A stretch of DNA of 26,287 nucleotides from Candidatus Hodarchaeota archaeon (GTDB lineage: Archaea > Asgardarchaeota > Heimdallarchaeia > Hodarchaeales > YT1-039), in NCBI GenBank assembly GCA_016840025.1, contig JAEOTF010000522.1:1-26287 (forward strand). The letters run 5' to 3'. The translations under genes were made by a program, and so were the position numbers. Positions 7,637-15,764 of the stretch are shown piece by piece (the stretch's first letter is position 1; the number at the start of each line of letters is the position of its first letter). The notes below the pieces were generated by a model. It was not told the origin of the DNA. It searched no databases and worked only from the letters and a program-made list of their open reading frames with translations.

Positions 7637-9358
7637 GTGAAAAAAATGAGTAAAAAACCATCTATAAAACTAATTATGATTATATTTCTTCTCTCCGTCT
7701 TGATTCCTCCATATACACAGAGAGTAAGTGCTATTTTAATATTAGAAGAACCTACTCTACCTGATGTTAAAAACACTTGGAGTCCTATTTCTTTAGTATA
7801 TGATAATCAATATCACAACACTAGTGCTCTATGGGAAGAAATCACTATTTTTGATGAAGCTGCAGGCGATTTGATTGAAGTAGACATTATGGGTTCAAGT
7901 CATTTCGGTCAAGATATTAAATCTGTTAGAATCACAAATGAATTGAGAACACACCAAAAGGCAAAAACCCTTGTTGTCGCGAACCATCATGGAAGAGAAC
8001 AAATTTCAGTTGAAGTTGCCCTACGATTTATCCTTGATCTGTTGAATAACTATGGAGTGGATGATTTCATTACTGAAGCTATTAATACACAAGAAATTTA
8101 CGTTATTCCGACAATTAATCCCGATGCGTTAGATAGGGTTGTTAATGAACATGATTATTGGCTAAGAAAGAATGCTAGACCCTTTGATGACGATGGAGAT
8201 GGACTATCAGACGAAGATCCTTACGAGGATATTGATGGAGATGGGATAGTTTCTGCTTTTGTTTTCTATGAGAAAATCAATGGCAGCGAGAATTTACTTT
8301 ACTACAATTGGGAAGGCAACGATAATGATGGCGACGGGTTAATTAATGAGGATTTAGTTGGACATATAGACCTTAATAGAAACTATGATATGTTCTTCAG
8401 AAATGGCACTGCTTGGAGTGATAATTCACTCGTTGGCAATTATCCCGGTGTTTCAGCCTTCAGTGAGCCCGAAATCCAAGTCTATCGAGATTTTGCCTTA
8501 GATCACCGTTTTGCGATGGCTTACTCCCTCCATTCGGGTACGAACGCGACTTACTTCGCGAAGACTTCGTTAGATTATTTTGAACGTGATCTTTGTGAAG
8601 CTATGATACCCGATTTTGAATCCTTTCTTCCTTCATCATTTCATTTCAATGATCGTTTCCCCGGGGATCCCAATGTGGGACCCATTTATGCAGCAGGCAT
8701 TTGGGACAACTGGATGTATTTCGAGAGGAAGACACTCATGCCGATTTCTCTGGAGTTATATGGGAATGGCACTGCAGCCGATCCTGCGATAGAAATTCCG
8801 ATCTTTGAAAATTCAACCCATATCATCAAGGAATGGAAAGAAATCGAGTGGTTTTATAATCCAAAACCACAAAATATCAATAGTCACTGGAAAGTTGTCA
8901 AACCCTATTTTCCCTATCTATTAGAGAATACGCCAAGACTGAAGGCAGATGCGACTCTTCTTTCCCAAGGTGATAGCCCTGGATCACTGGTAAATATGTC
9001 CTTCGTTTACACTAATTTAAGCCCAAAATTACGTTCAATCGCAACAGTGAATTTGTATGAAGAAGTTACTGGAAATAAAATTGCTGAAGGAGAAGAGATA
9101 CCCGCAAATAGTACAACTCAATTAGATGTCACTTTTCTTTTACCCTCATCTTTTACTGACTCCTATGAAATTAAATTTGGGAATGAATTTGTTGGCTATT
9201 ACCACTACATTATCTCCAAAAAGACAGAACTAGCTTCATCTATCCCTTCTCCGATTCCCTTCTCTATACTTGGAGTAGTCTTAGCACTTATTGGAACAGG
9301 TTTCTATATTTTAACGAGTAGTAGAAGGAATAACAGATCTATCTCTTCAGGTTGGTAA
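7637..9358 (+). CDS. Secreted, membrane-anchored M14 zinc carboxypeptidase
   Basis: A 573-residue protein with a signal peptide (about 10-32) and a C-terminal membrane helix (about 545-565) followed by basic residues, so the enzyme faces outward. The metallocarboxypeptidase (M14) motifs are complete: zinc ligands H118 and E121 in N-H-H-G-R-E, substrate-binding N247-R248-N249-Y250, third zinc ligand H299 in S-L-H-S-G, and the catalytic glutamate E373 in I-S-L-E-L-Y-G. Between the first motifs and NRNY is an acidic insert with repeats such as D-D-D-G-D-G-L-S-D-E-D and N-D-N-D-G-D-G-L, which should bind calcium. Residues about 430-530 look like a beta-sandwich stalk. It would trim peptides outside the cell. 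GTG 7637 and ATG 7646 are both possible starts. Confidence 0.9.
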   Translation: MKKMSKKPSIKLIMIIFLLSVLIPPYTQRVSAILILEEPTLPDVKNTWSPISLVYDNQYHNTSALWEEITIFDEAAGDLIEVDIMGSSHFGQDIKSVRITNELRTHQKAKTLVVANHHGREQISVEVALRFILDLLNNYGVDDFITEAINTQEIYVIPTINPDALDRVVNEHDYWLRKNARPFDDDGDGLSDEDPYEDIDGDGIVSAFVFYEKINGSENLLYYNWEGNDNDGDGLINEDLVGHIDLNRNYDMFFRNGTAWSDNSLVGNYPGVSAFSEPEIQVYRDFALDHRFAMAYSLHSGTNATYFAKTSLDYFERDLCEAMIPDFESFLPSSFHFNDRFPGDPNVGPIYAAGIWDNWMYFERKTLMPISLELYGNGTAADPAIEIPIFENSTHIIKEWKEIEWFYNPKPQNINSHWKVVKPYFPYLLENTPRLKADATLLSQGDSPGSLVNMSFVYTNLSPKLRSIATVNLYEEVTGNKIAEGEEIPANSTTQLDVTFLLPSSFTDSYEIKFGNEFVGYYHYIISKKTELASSIPSPIPFSILGVVLALIGTGFYILTSSRRNNRSISSGW

Positions 9359-9678
9359 CTGTAGGGTATCAATAATTTTCAAATGTACTAATAGCTAAGC
9401 CAGTAGCTCCTTTTGTTTGGTGATAATACCGCTAGTAGTAATTGATACTAGCAGAAACATCTTGTTATTTGAACTAACGGCTTTAAACCATTTATTGTTA
9501 AAACCACTTTGCAATATGTATTAATGTTTTTAACCAACAAACCTAATTGTTTCTACATGATTATTTAACTGTTTATTATCGGCATCAGTTGAGGGAAGAC
9601 TCGATCTAGTTTTTGAATAAAACATATGGGTAACTTGAGACATTTATGAATTAATGGTAGAAGAATATATGAGTAGAG
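9359..9678. other. 320-base gap with two inverted repeats
   Basis: No gene is visible. AGCTA (9393-9397) faces TAGCT (9404-9408), and a perfect 7-base arm GCTAGTA (9431-9437) faces TACTAGC (9446-9452) around an 8-base loop. The second could end transcription of the carboxypeptidase or bind a dimeric regulator of the pseudo-helicase gene. Nothing else stands out. Confidence 0.45.
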
Positions 9679-10995
9679 ATGCAAACTAGTTTATTGACGA
9701 AACCAGATATTATATCGTCAGAAATTGTAGAAATTTGGACTAATGTGATTAAACAACCAATCCTGGTAATTGAGAGGGATTTTGATACCATTCAATCTTC
9801 AATTGCTTATATTATCGCGAGAATACTTGAAGAGGTCGGTATTGAGGAAACTAAAGTTATTATCGCGACTTCAGATCAGCATAGAGCTCAAAAAATTGAC
9901 GAATATCTCACTTATGCCATCGATTTACCCGAATGTGCGTTTGGGTTAATTCAAACCAATAAAGGAGCCTCTCAACGTAATAAGGTATATCAGAATGCGC
10001 AAATAATCACAGGTCCTGTTTATTGGATAACTAAGGATATTAAGGCTGGTCTTTGTCCAAAAAATGCCGATTTAGCTATTTTTGTTGATGTAGAAAGTCT
10101 AGGGAAACGACTACCCTATGATGTCTTACTGAATCATTTATATCCCAAACTGCATATTGCGTTTGCTTCCGTATCTTTCTCTTCTAAAGATAAACTAAGA
10201 AATGTCCAAAACAAATTAAGAATCACAAAGTTAATAGAAACAGAAGAAGAAACCCCTTCTCAATTTATTGAACCAATCTTTGTACCATTGCCTCACCAAT
10301 ATGTAATGGTTCTAAGGTGGCTTCGATTAGCACGGGAAGATTTCTGTCAAATCATTAACAATGATACATACCTTCTTAATCCCTATAAAATGACGGTTAA
10401 GAAATTACTAAACCTAAGGAATACCTTGGAGCAAGTTAATGCCACTAATGGACACTTAAATTCGGTAACGTCCATTTTAAAGTTGTTAAAAATTGAAAAT
10501 GATCTGGAAAATAAGTCTTCATCATTAGTACTTCGTCAATTTCAAGAATGGAAGAAAAATACCGACAATTCGGTCTTTCATAGATTATTGGTGAATTCGC
10601 AAGTAAAGAAGGTAGAAACCAAATTGACGCAAATTTCACGAGTCCATCCTAAAATGCAAATGTTAGCTAAAATTATCGATGAAGAACGTCTCCAGAATAA
10701 AAAAATCGGTATCATTGTATCACATAAGGCTTTGATAACTGAATTAGTAGTCCTCTTATCGGTGGGAAGGTTTGGTTTGCCAGCTGATATAGCTATAGAT
10801 ACACTAGGTGGAATGGAAGATGAACTCATTAATTATGATGTTCTAATCATTTATGATCTTAGTCCAAATCCAACAAAAACGCTTAGAAAGCTGCAAAATC
10901 TCCCTAATAACCCTCGAATTGCCCATATAATCAGTAAAAACAGTCGTGAAGAAGCACTACACTGGAAGTATTTTTCCTCCTTAAAAGAAAGTTAA
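9679..10995 (+). CDS. Hef/FANCM-like SF2 pseudo-helicase (ATPase motifs replaced)
   Basis: A 438-residue protein that follows the archaeal Hef helicase domain from end to end but without its catalytic residues. The Walker A region reads ERDFDTIQ (32-39) where Hef has P-T-G-L-G-K-T. The I-T-G-P-V-Y-W-I-T segment (110-118) corresponds to V-A-T-P-Q-T. The Walker B/DEAH site is D-V-E-S (137-140). After it come the I-F-V-P-L-P insert-domain start, the H323-P-K-M linker typical of Hef before RecA domain 2, and a C-terminus with N-S-R-E-E-A-L-H-W, matching Hef T-R-D-E-A-Y-Y-W. Motif VI (Q-R-x-G-R) is replaced by LRKLQNLPNN. There is no ERCC4 nuclease domain. It should not hydrolyse ATP. A structural or DNA/protein-binding role is an inference. 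It is followed 113 bases later by a secreted-protein gene, and the junction is duplicated at 304-743. Confidence 0.7.
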   Translation: MQTSLLTKPDIISSEIVEIWTNVIKQPILVIERDFDTIQSSIAYIIARILEEVGIEETKVIIATSDQHRAQKIDEYLTYAIDLPECAFGLIQTNKGASQRNKVYQNAQIITGPVYWITKDIKAGLCPKNADLAIFVDVESLGKRLPYDVLLNHLYPKLHIAFASVSFSSKDKLRNVQNKLRITKLIETEEETPSQFIEPIFVPLPHQYVMVLRWLRLAREDFCQIINNDTYLLNPYKMTVKKLLNLRNTLEQVNATNGHLNSVTSILKLLKIENDLENKSSSLVLRQFQEWKKNTDNSVFHRLLVNSQVKKVETKLTQISRVHPKMQMLAKIIDEERLQNKKIGIIVSHKALITELVVLLSVGRFGLPADIAIDTLGGMEDELINYDVLIIYDLSPNPTKTLRKLQNLPNNPRIAHIISKNSREEALHWKYFSSLKES

Positions 10996-11108
10996 TCTTT
11001 TCACCTATAAAGATGAAGTAATTAATAAAAGCGATTAGTAATAATAAGGATAATTAGTTCTCTGTTAATCCCAATTGTATCATAAAAATCTATTAAGAGG
11101 GGTTTAAA

Positions 11109-12059
11109 GTGAAAAAAATATTAGAATTAAGACTCGTAATTTGTTTTCTGCTTTTGATTAACATTGCTTCCATAGGCTATGGACTACCCACAGGAAACTA
11201 TTCCGATACGACTAGTGATGCTGGTGGTAATGCTGCGATGGATATGCAATCGATTACTACTTCATCGGATTCTGTAACAGTTATATTGGGAGGAAATACT
11301 ATAGGAGACAATTCTCATTATTACAATCTGTATATTGACTATGATAGTAGTCATAGTACTTATGCAAGGAAAATATCGAAAAAGGGAAGTGGTAATACCA
11401 ATGTTGCATGGGACTTATCTGGAGAAAGTGGAATGTCACCCTGCTGGATTCGAATTGATTCTAATTTTCAAAACGATGCAAATTCAGGCGTGGATGCAGG
11501 AGATGATTTCAGTTCAGCCTTGTCCACTTCTATTGGAGCTGTTGAGACGGGGATGTTGGTAGAAGACTTAGATCATGATGATTACTACAAATTTTCAGCT
11601 ATTCTCTCCAGTTTTGTGACTGTGGTTATAACAGCTAATCCCTCTAGTGATTATGATTTATATCTCTATAATCCAAGCGGTGCAGAAGTTGATTACAGTA
11701 ATACAACATCAAATGAGGAGACAGTTACTGCTATGATGGATCAATCAGGAGATTGGCGCTTTCATGTGAAACGCTACGAAGGAACAGGGGATTATGACTT
11801 TTCTATAGTAGCATCGCGAAAACGTGTTGTCTCAGATAATAGTTGGAGTAGTAGGGAATTATATGGAAGTGATAAATCACCTTCTTCGGAGAATGTGGAT
11901 GAATGGCCTGATGATGTAACTGGTCAAGATCAATGGCAACAAGTGACTGATCTATTCCTTCCAGAATTGCCAAAAATGCTCCTTGATGTCCCATTTATGA
12001 CTATGCTTCTAATTTCTCTGATTTTAAGTGCTATATTTCTTGTTACTCATCGTAAATAA
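11109..12059 (+). CDS. Secreted PPC-domain membrane-anchored protein
   Basis: A 316-residue protein. The GTG start is 5-10 bases after AGAGGGG. It has a signal peptide (residues about 5-25, ending S-I-G-Y-G), an N-terminal beta-rich domain of about 100 residues that I do not recognise, then a pre-peptidase C-terminal (PPC)-like beta-sandwich (about 129-237, with D-D-Y-Y-K-F, D-Y-D-L-Y-L-Y-N-P-S-G and Y-E-G-T-G-D-Y-D-F). An acidic linker and one membrane helix (about 294-313) follow, with a basic T-H-R-K end. PPC domains usually mediate binding or folding of exported proteins. Its coupling to the pseudo-helicase gene was copied together with that gene in the left-hand duplication, so the pair was probably one transcription unit. 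Confidence 0.8.
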   Translation: MKKILELRLVICFLLLINIASIGYGLPTGNYSDTTSDAGGNAAMDMQSITTSSDSVTVILGGNTIGDNSHYYNLYIDYDSSHSTYARKISKKGSGNTNVAWDLSGESGMSPCWIRIDSNFQNDANSGVDAGDDFSSALSTSIGAVETGMLVEDLDHDDYYKFSAILSSFVTVVITANPSSDYDLYLYNPSGAEVDYSNTTSNEETVTAMMDQSGDWRFHVKRYEGTGDYDFSIVASRKRVVSDNSWSSRELYGSDKSPSSENVDEWPDDVTGQDQWQQVTDLFLPELPKMLLDVPFMTMLLISLILSAIFLVTHRK

Positions 12060-12106
12060 CTGGTTTAGCCTTAAAATGTTTCTCAATATTTTAATTCAAG
12101 TGGGCG

Positions 12107-12114
12107 TTTTTTTT
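12107..12114 (+). terminator. T8 run after the PPC-protein gene
   Basis: Eight T residues follow GGGCG, 47 bases after the TAA, with a further T-rich stretch behind. This is a good archaeal-style terminator for the pseudo-helicase/PPC unit. Confidence 0.5.
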
Positions 12115-12198
12115 CGTTTTAGAATACTGAATAGCATAATTATACCTAAATATTTTAATCTAATAAGAAATTATATCTAGTAAATGGATTTATGAACG

Positions 12199-12693
12199 AT
12201 GTATAACTCAACAGTAGATCTATCACTTGTTCCTCAAAAATATCAAATTCCCTTAGAGAAATTCATAAATCATCTATTCCAGAAATCTAATCTTAAAATC
12301 ATCTCAGTTGTGATTTATGGATCAGTAGCACGAGGATCTGCTACTGAGGTCAGTGATCTTGATCTTCTTATAATAACAAAGGAACTTCCGTCATCATGGG
12401 GTTTACGAAAAGAATTATTCTCGTCATTGTCATTTGACATCGCAGTCAATCATGGCATACGAATATCTCCTTTTCTATTAACTCTGCAAGAAGCGGAAAA
12501 AACACAACCAATCTATTTGGATATGACCAGAGAAGCGATCATTCTTTATGACGAAAATGATTTTGTTAGGAAAATTTTACACCAACTTCAAGTGAAACTC
12601 AATGCTCTAGGAGCCCAACGATTTCTGTACAAAAATAAGTATATTTGGAAGCTAAAAGAAAATTTCCATATAGGAGAAGTGATTGAATTCTGA
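12199..12693 (+). CDS. MNT-type nucleotidyltransferase (antitoxin)
   Basis: A 164-residue minimal nucleotidyltransferase of the polymerase-beta superfamily. The core motif G41-S42-V-A-R-G ... S52-D53-L54-D55 supplies two metal-binding aspartates, and D80 in F-D-I-A-V is the probable third carboxylate, so the active site looks complete. In MNT/HEPN modules such proteins neutralise the HEPN toxin, often by adding AMP to it. The ATG has only a weak Shine-Dalgarno motif. The stop codon TGA 12691-12693 overlaps the start region of the downstream HEPN gene, as expected for a coupled toxin-antitoxin pair. Confidence 0.85.
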   Translation: MYNSTVDLSLVPQKYQIPLEKFINHLFQKSNLKIISVVIYGSVARGSATEVSDLDLLIITKELPSSWGLRKELFSSLSFDIAVNHGIRISPFLLTLQEAEKTQPIYLDMTREAIILYDENDFVRKILHQLQVKLNALGAQRFLYKNKYIWKLKENFHIGEVIEF

Positions 12694-13157
12694 ATATTCA
12701 TGAAGAATCTGCTTTACTTTTAGAGAAAGCATCTCGTGAACTAAGGAGTGCAAAGAGAAACTTCGAGATACAACTCTATCCTGAAGCCACCTTTGATGCA
12801 CAAAGAGCAGCAGAAAAAATAATTAAAGCTACAATTAAGTTCCTAGGTTTTGAATATGCTAAAGATCATGACCCTTCAGGATTATTGGGTAAAATTGTCT
12901 TAAAAGACCTAGCAGACAAGATTCCAGATGAATGGAAAGAGATAATTCGACAAATAGGTCCAAAAATGAATAAACTAGCTGAACTTCGCTTTATTGCAGA
13001 ATATCCTTCAATAACTGAAAACGAAGCACAAGCACCATGGACGCTTATTGATAAAACAATCGCAGAAACTGCCTTACAAGATGTAGAATTCATCCTTGGC
13101 AACTGTCAACGATTTATTCTATGGCAAAAGAAAGAATTTTCCAGAACTAATAAGTAG
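12690..13157 (+). CDS. HEPN-domain protein with a non-canonical start codon
   Basis: The frame between TGA 12684-12686 and TAG 13155-13157 encodes about 155 residues of a HEPN helical bundle: F-D-A-Q-R-A-A-E-K-I-I-K-A helix, then D-H-D-P-S-G-L-L, then later helices. It pairs with the MNT gene just upstream. No ATG, GTG or TTG occurs in frame before TTG 12885, which would remove the first 65 or so residues including the diagnostic helix. The best start is CTG 12690: CTGA overlaps the MNT stop exactly where an ATGA would normally be, with AGGAG 13 bases upstream. ATT 12687 is another option. An R-x4-6-H ribonuclease motif is not evident, so it may be a non-nuclease HEPN. The region after the gene up to 13380 holds nothing recognisable. 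Confidence 0.75.
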   Translation: MNIHEESALLLEKASRELRSAKRNFEIQLYPEATFDAQRAAEKIIKATIKFLGFEYAKDHDPSGLLGKIVLKDLADKIPDEWKEIIRQIGPKMNKLAELRFIAEYPSITENEAQAPWTLIDKTIAETALQDVEFILGNCQRFILWQKKEFSRTNK

Positions 13158-13380
13158 TGTAATAATAAGTATCTAAAGATAATACCAGATAGAGTTGATT
13201 ATATCATTAAGATAATTAGATTCCAGACTATCCACAAGCCCAAAAAGCTAGATAAACTCAAAAATGGTATCAGGATCTCTTTAGTAGAATTATTTATTTT
13301 CCTCAGAGAAATCATTTATATCACATACTTACTATTAGCTATGTGTATAAAAATGTCTGAAGATCTTCGAGCAATGTGAA

Positions 13381-13824
13381 TTACATTCTTTGCACATTCG
13401 TTTCTAGTTTTTTGGCTTTAACTTCGTGCTTTTCAAATTTTAGGTATTTTAGTAGATTACCTGCTTCTCTCTTTTCTCTTTCGGATTTTTGGGCTTGAAT
13501 TATGACACTATCCTTCTCCTGTTCTTGAGTTAGTTGTGGTGTAGTGGCAGAATCTGGAGTATTAGCGACTTCAGGAGCATTCATGTCTTTCTTGATAGAT
13601 TCTATCTCCTCGAATACAAAAGGGATAACCGTTACTGCGTTATCCCTAGAATTTTTCATAGAATTAACGCTATTTTCTATGAATAGCAGCTCACCCACTG
13701 AACCTAATATCATGACAACATTAAAAGCTAGTAGGGCTCCTAAGAAAGGTACTCCAAGATACAGGAAAATTAAAGTTACTACAATTGCTAAGACACTCTT
13801 TCTAAGCATTTTATTTTCTTCCAA
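13381..13824 (-). CDS. Two-helix membrane protein, last gene of the helicase cluster
   Basis: A 147-residue protein (142 if ATG 13809 is used instead of TTG 13824). Two membrane helices (residues about 9-28 and 29-50) form a hairpin with L-G-V-P between them. A charged cytosolic tail follows, rich in Glu, Lys and Gln and probably partly coiled-coil or disordered. The hairpin resembles the one in the gene directly upstream (shared pattern L-G-x-P, F-N, V-G). It starts 3 bases after the upstream stop, so the genes are surely cotranscribed. No known family is recognised. Confidence 0.6.
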   Translation of the reverse strand: MEENKMLRKSVLAIVVTLIFLYLGVPFLGALLAFNVVMILGSVGELLFIENSVNSMKNSRDNAVTVIPFVFEEIESIKKDMNAPEVANTPDSATTPQLTQEQEKDSVIIQAQKSEREKREAGNLLKYLKFEKHEVKAKKLETNVQRM

Positions 13825-13827
13825 TGA

Positions 13828-14673
13828 TTATGATTTAAGGAGAGAGAAATTTTCAAGAGTTTTAGGGTTCATTTCACGTGATACAACTTCACCATCACTC
13901 GAAATGTATGCAATTAGAGCACAAGGAGAAGATCTGGGGGTTTTATGCAAAATCGTGATACCGAATGGATCTTCATTGCTTCCTTTTTCCTGAATTTCTT
14001 GGGAAGATAGATTGAAAGTTAGTTGTTGCCCACATACACAATTCAGAGAATAAGAGTAGGACTCAGCGGAAGTTTCAGTATCTAGACTACTCAATTGATC
14101 TTCCTTTGTTTCTACTTCTGTAATTTCACTTGGTTTTTCTATTGTGAACAATTCTTGAAAGTTGATGTTTAATCCAATAATCCACAGTAGGTGCTCAATT
14201 CCACATGTTAACTTAATGCCAGGTAGTTGATGAAGTAAAGCTTTTACAAACTCCTTATTTTTCTCATCGAACTTCCGTTTTATTTCTTCAAAATTAGCAT
14301 GCTTTGGTATTTTCATGGAAAGACTTAGGAAAACGTAGCCATGCATTTCTAAGACTCGGTATTGAAAAGAAGTGAGGTTACGTAGGTTTTCTAGATGATT
14401 TCGGGGAATTTGTTCAATTCGATGAAATGAAAACAAATATCTCTTCTTTTTGATATTATAGATGACATATTCATTCCATAACTCAAGTTCTATATTCCAT
14501 AAAGGCTTAGCAATTACTTCATTGATATTTCGTGAGAAAAATACTTGAGTTAGTATTCCCACTGAAAGAATTAAGTTAAAAATTACAAATGCTATGATTG
14601 GGGGATATCCCAGTTGGAGAAGCGTAATTGCCCCAACTCCAGCCAGACCTAAATTGGTAAGTTTTCCATTCAT
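13828..14673 (-). CDS. Two-helix membrane protein with large cytosolic domain
   Basis: A 281-residue protein of no family I recognise. The N-terminal 50 residues form a two-helix membrane hairpin (L-G-Y-P-P at the turn, then I-F-N). About 230 cytosolic residues follow: an alpha/beta domain up to about residue 175, an acidic Ser/Thr-rich linker, then a small domain containing N-C-V-C-G and S-S-P-C-A-L-I-A, where a metal site is possible but not shown. Its ATG overlaps the upstream stop as ATGA (14670-14673), so translation is coupled to the anchored beta-rich protein. Confidence 0.65.
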   Translation of the reverse strand: MNGKLTNLGLAGVGAITLLQLGYPPIIAFVIFNLILSVGILTQVFFSRNINEVIAKPLWNIELELWNEYVIYNIKKKRYLFSFHRIEQIPRNHLENLRNLTSFQYRVLEMHGYVFLSLSMKIPKHANFEEIKRKFDEKNKEFVKALLHQLPGIKLTCGIEHLLWIIGLNINFQELFTIEKPSEITEVETKEDQLSSLDTETSAESYSYSLNCVCGQQLTFNLSSQEIQEKGSNEDPFGITILHKTPRSSPCALIAYISSDGEVVSREMNPKTLENFSLLKS

Positions 14674-15764
14674 TCTAATTCCCTCAAACTAGACTTATCA
14701 AGAGCGATATCGGGACTAGATTTCTTTAAGCGCTTTCTATATGAATAGAATAAATTTAATGGAATAAAGAAACAAGTCCATCTTATAATTTCAATTATAA
14801 TGGGAGAAACTTGTGGAAGTCCAAGAAAATATATTGTGGATTCACTCTGCTTCGGTTTTCCAGGTGCAATACTTGCATAAACTCTAAAATTAAAAGCGAT
14901 ATAGCTGTTTAAAGTATTTCCTGATGGTCTAAATTTAAGAACTAAAGTGATTCTCCTCGTATTACGTTCTATATCAGCTACGACAGAGTTACACAAGGAC
15001 AATGCCGCTTCTCGACTCTCATTCCTATAGACAGTGTCTGCAGTGTGAACCTCAATATCTGCAGAAGAAAGTGGTAAGGTATCTGGTAGAGTTTCTATCC
15101 TGAATTGTAGCCTTACAGCTTCTTTTGTATGTAAAAAGACCTCTGTTCTTAGAGTACGTGACAGAAAGAGAGAATAAGAGGAAATAAAGTATATTCCTTC
15201 AGAGATACTTGAGGGGAGAATCATCTCTCCAATCAGTTCTGAAGGGATAAACCTTGGTTTGACTGAATGAAATATGACTTCCTCAATTTGAAAATTACCA
15301 GGATCAATGAATGAGAGACTTGAATAGGCGATATTGAATGTTAGGGTTAATTGATTCGAGATACGAAGTATGTCAGTAGTATTATTAATCATAAGATGAA
15401 GAGAAGTGCCAAAGGGATAACCAAATGAGTTTGTAGAAGTCAGGTTGCTAAAAGAATCATAGAATGTTTGTACTGTGGGTTTTGTATTCAATGTAGCATT
15501 CACAGTTACACTGTTTATTTTATCTGACGTAGCAAAACAACGAACTCGAATGAAATTGATCTCAAATTTTTGAGGGAGGGAAAAAGTTCGATTAAACTGT
15601 TGATTAGTTTCCTCAGTTAGAATAAGTTTCGAAGAAATTTGTAAGTCAATCTTTGTCTCTTCTATCGAATCAAGACATGATATAGGTTTATTTGGTATAA
15701 AGGAGCAGATAAATAATATCACACAGACCAGAAGTACCATTCGCCTCATATTATATTTCACCAC
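14670..15764 (-). CDS. Exported beta-rich protein with C-terminal anchor
   Basis: An unrecognised 364-residue protein (359 from the ATG at 15749, which I prefer because it lies one base after the helicase stop; the GTG at 15764 would overlap the helicase gene). It has a signal peptide (hydrophobic L-L-V-C-V-I-L-F-I), then about 280 residues of mostly beta-strand character with several N-x-S/T sites, as expected outside an archaeal cell. A membrane helix at about 320-342 and a short basic, Ser/Lys-rich cytosolic end follow. Between a helicase gene and two membrane hairpin genes, it is probably the outward-facing part of the same complex (inference). Confidence 0.65.
   Translation of the reverse strand: MVKYNMRRMVLLVCVILFICSFIPNKPISCLDSIEETKIDLQISSKLILTEETNQQFNRTFSLPQKFEINFIRVRCFATSDKINSVTVNATLNTKPTVQTFYDSFSNLTSTNSFGYPFGTSLHLMINNTTDILRISNQLTLTFNIAYSSLSFIDPGNFQIEEVIFHSVKPRFIPSELIGEMILPSSISEGIYFISSYSLFLSRTLRTEVFLHTKEAVRLQFRIETLPDTLPLSSADIEVHTADTVYRNESREAALSLCNSVVADIERNTRRITLVLKFRPSGNTLNSYIAFNFRVYASIAPGKPKQSESTIYFLGLPQVSPIIIEIIRWTCFFIPLNLFYSYRKRLKKSSPDIALDKSSLRELE

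Noticed and set aside
12885..13157. HEPN gene starting at TTG 12885
   Set aside because: It would drop the first helices of the HEPN fold, and the coding signal clearly continues upstream to about 12690.
13544..13993. Plus-strand open frame of 149 codons
   Set aside because: It is antisense to two membrane-protein genes whose ATGA and 3-base junctions fit an operon. Its composition mirrors those genes and it has no recognisable domain.
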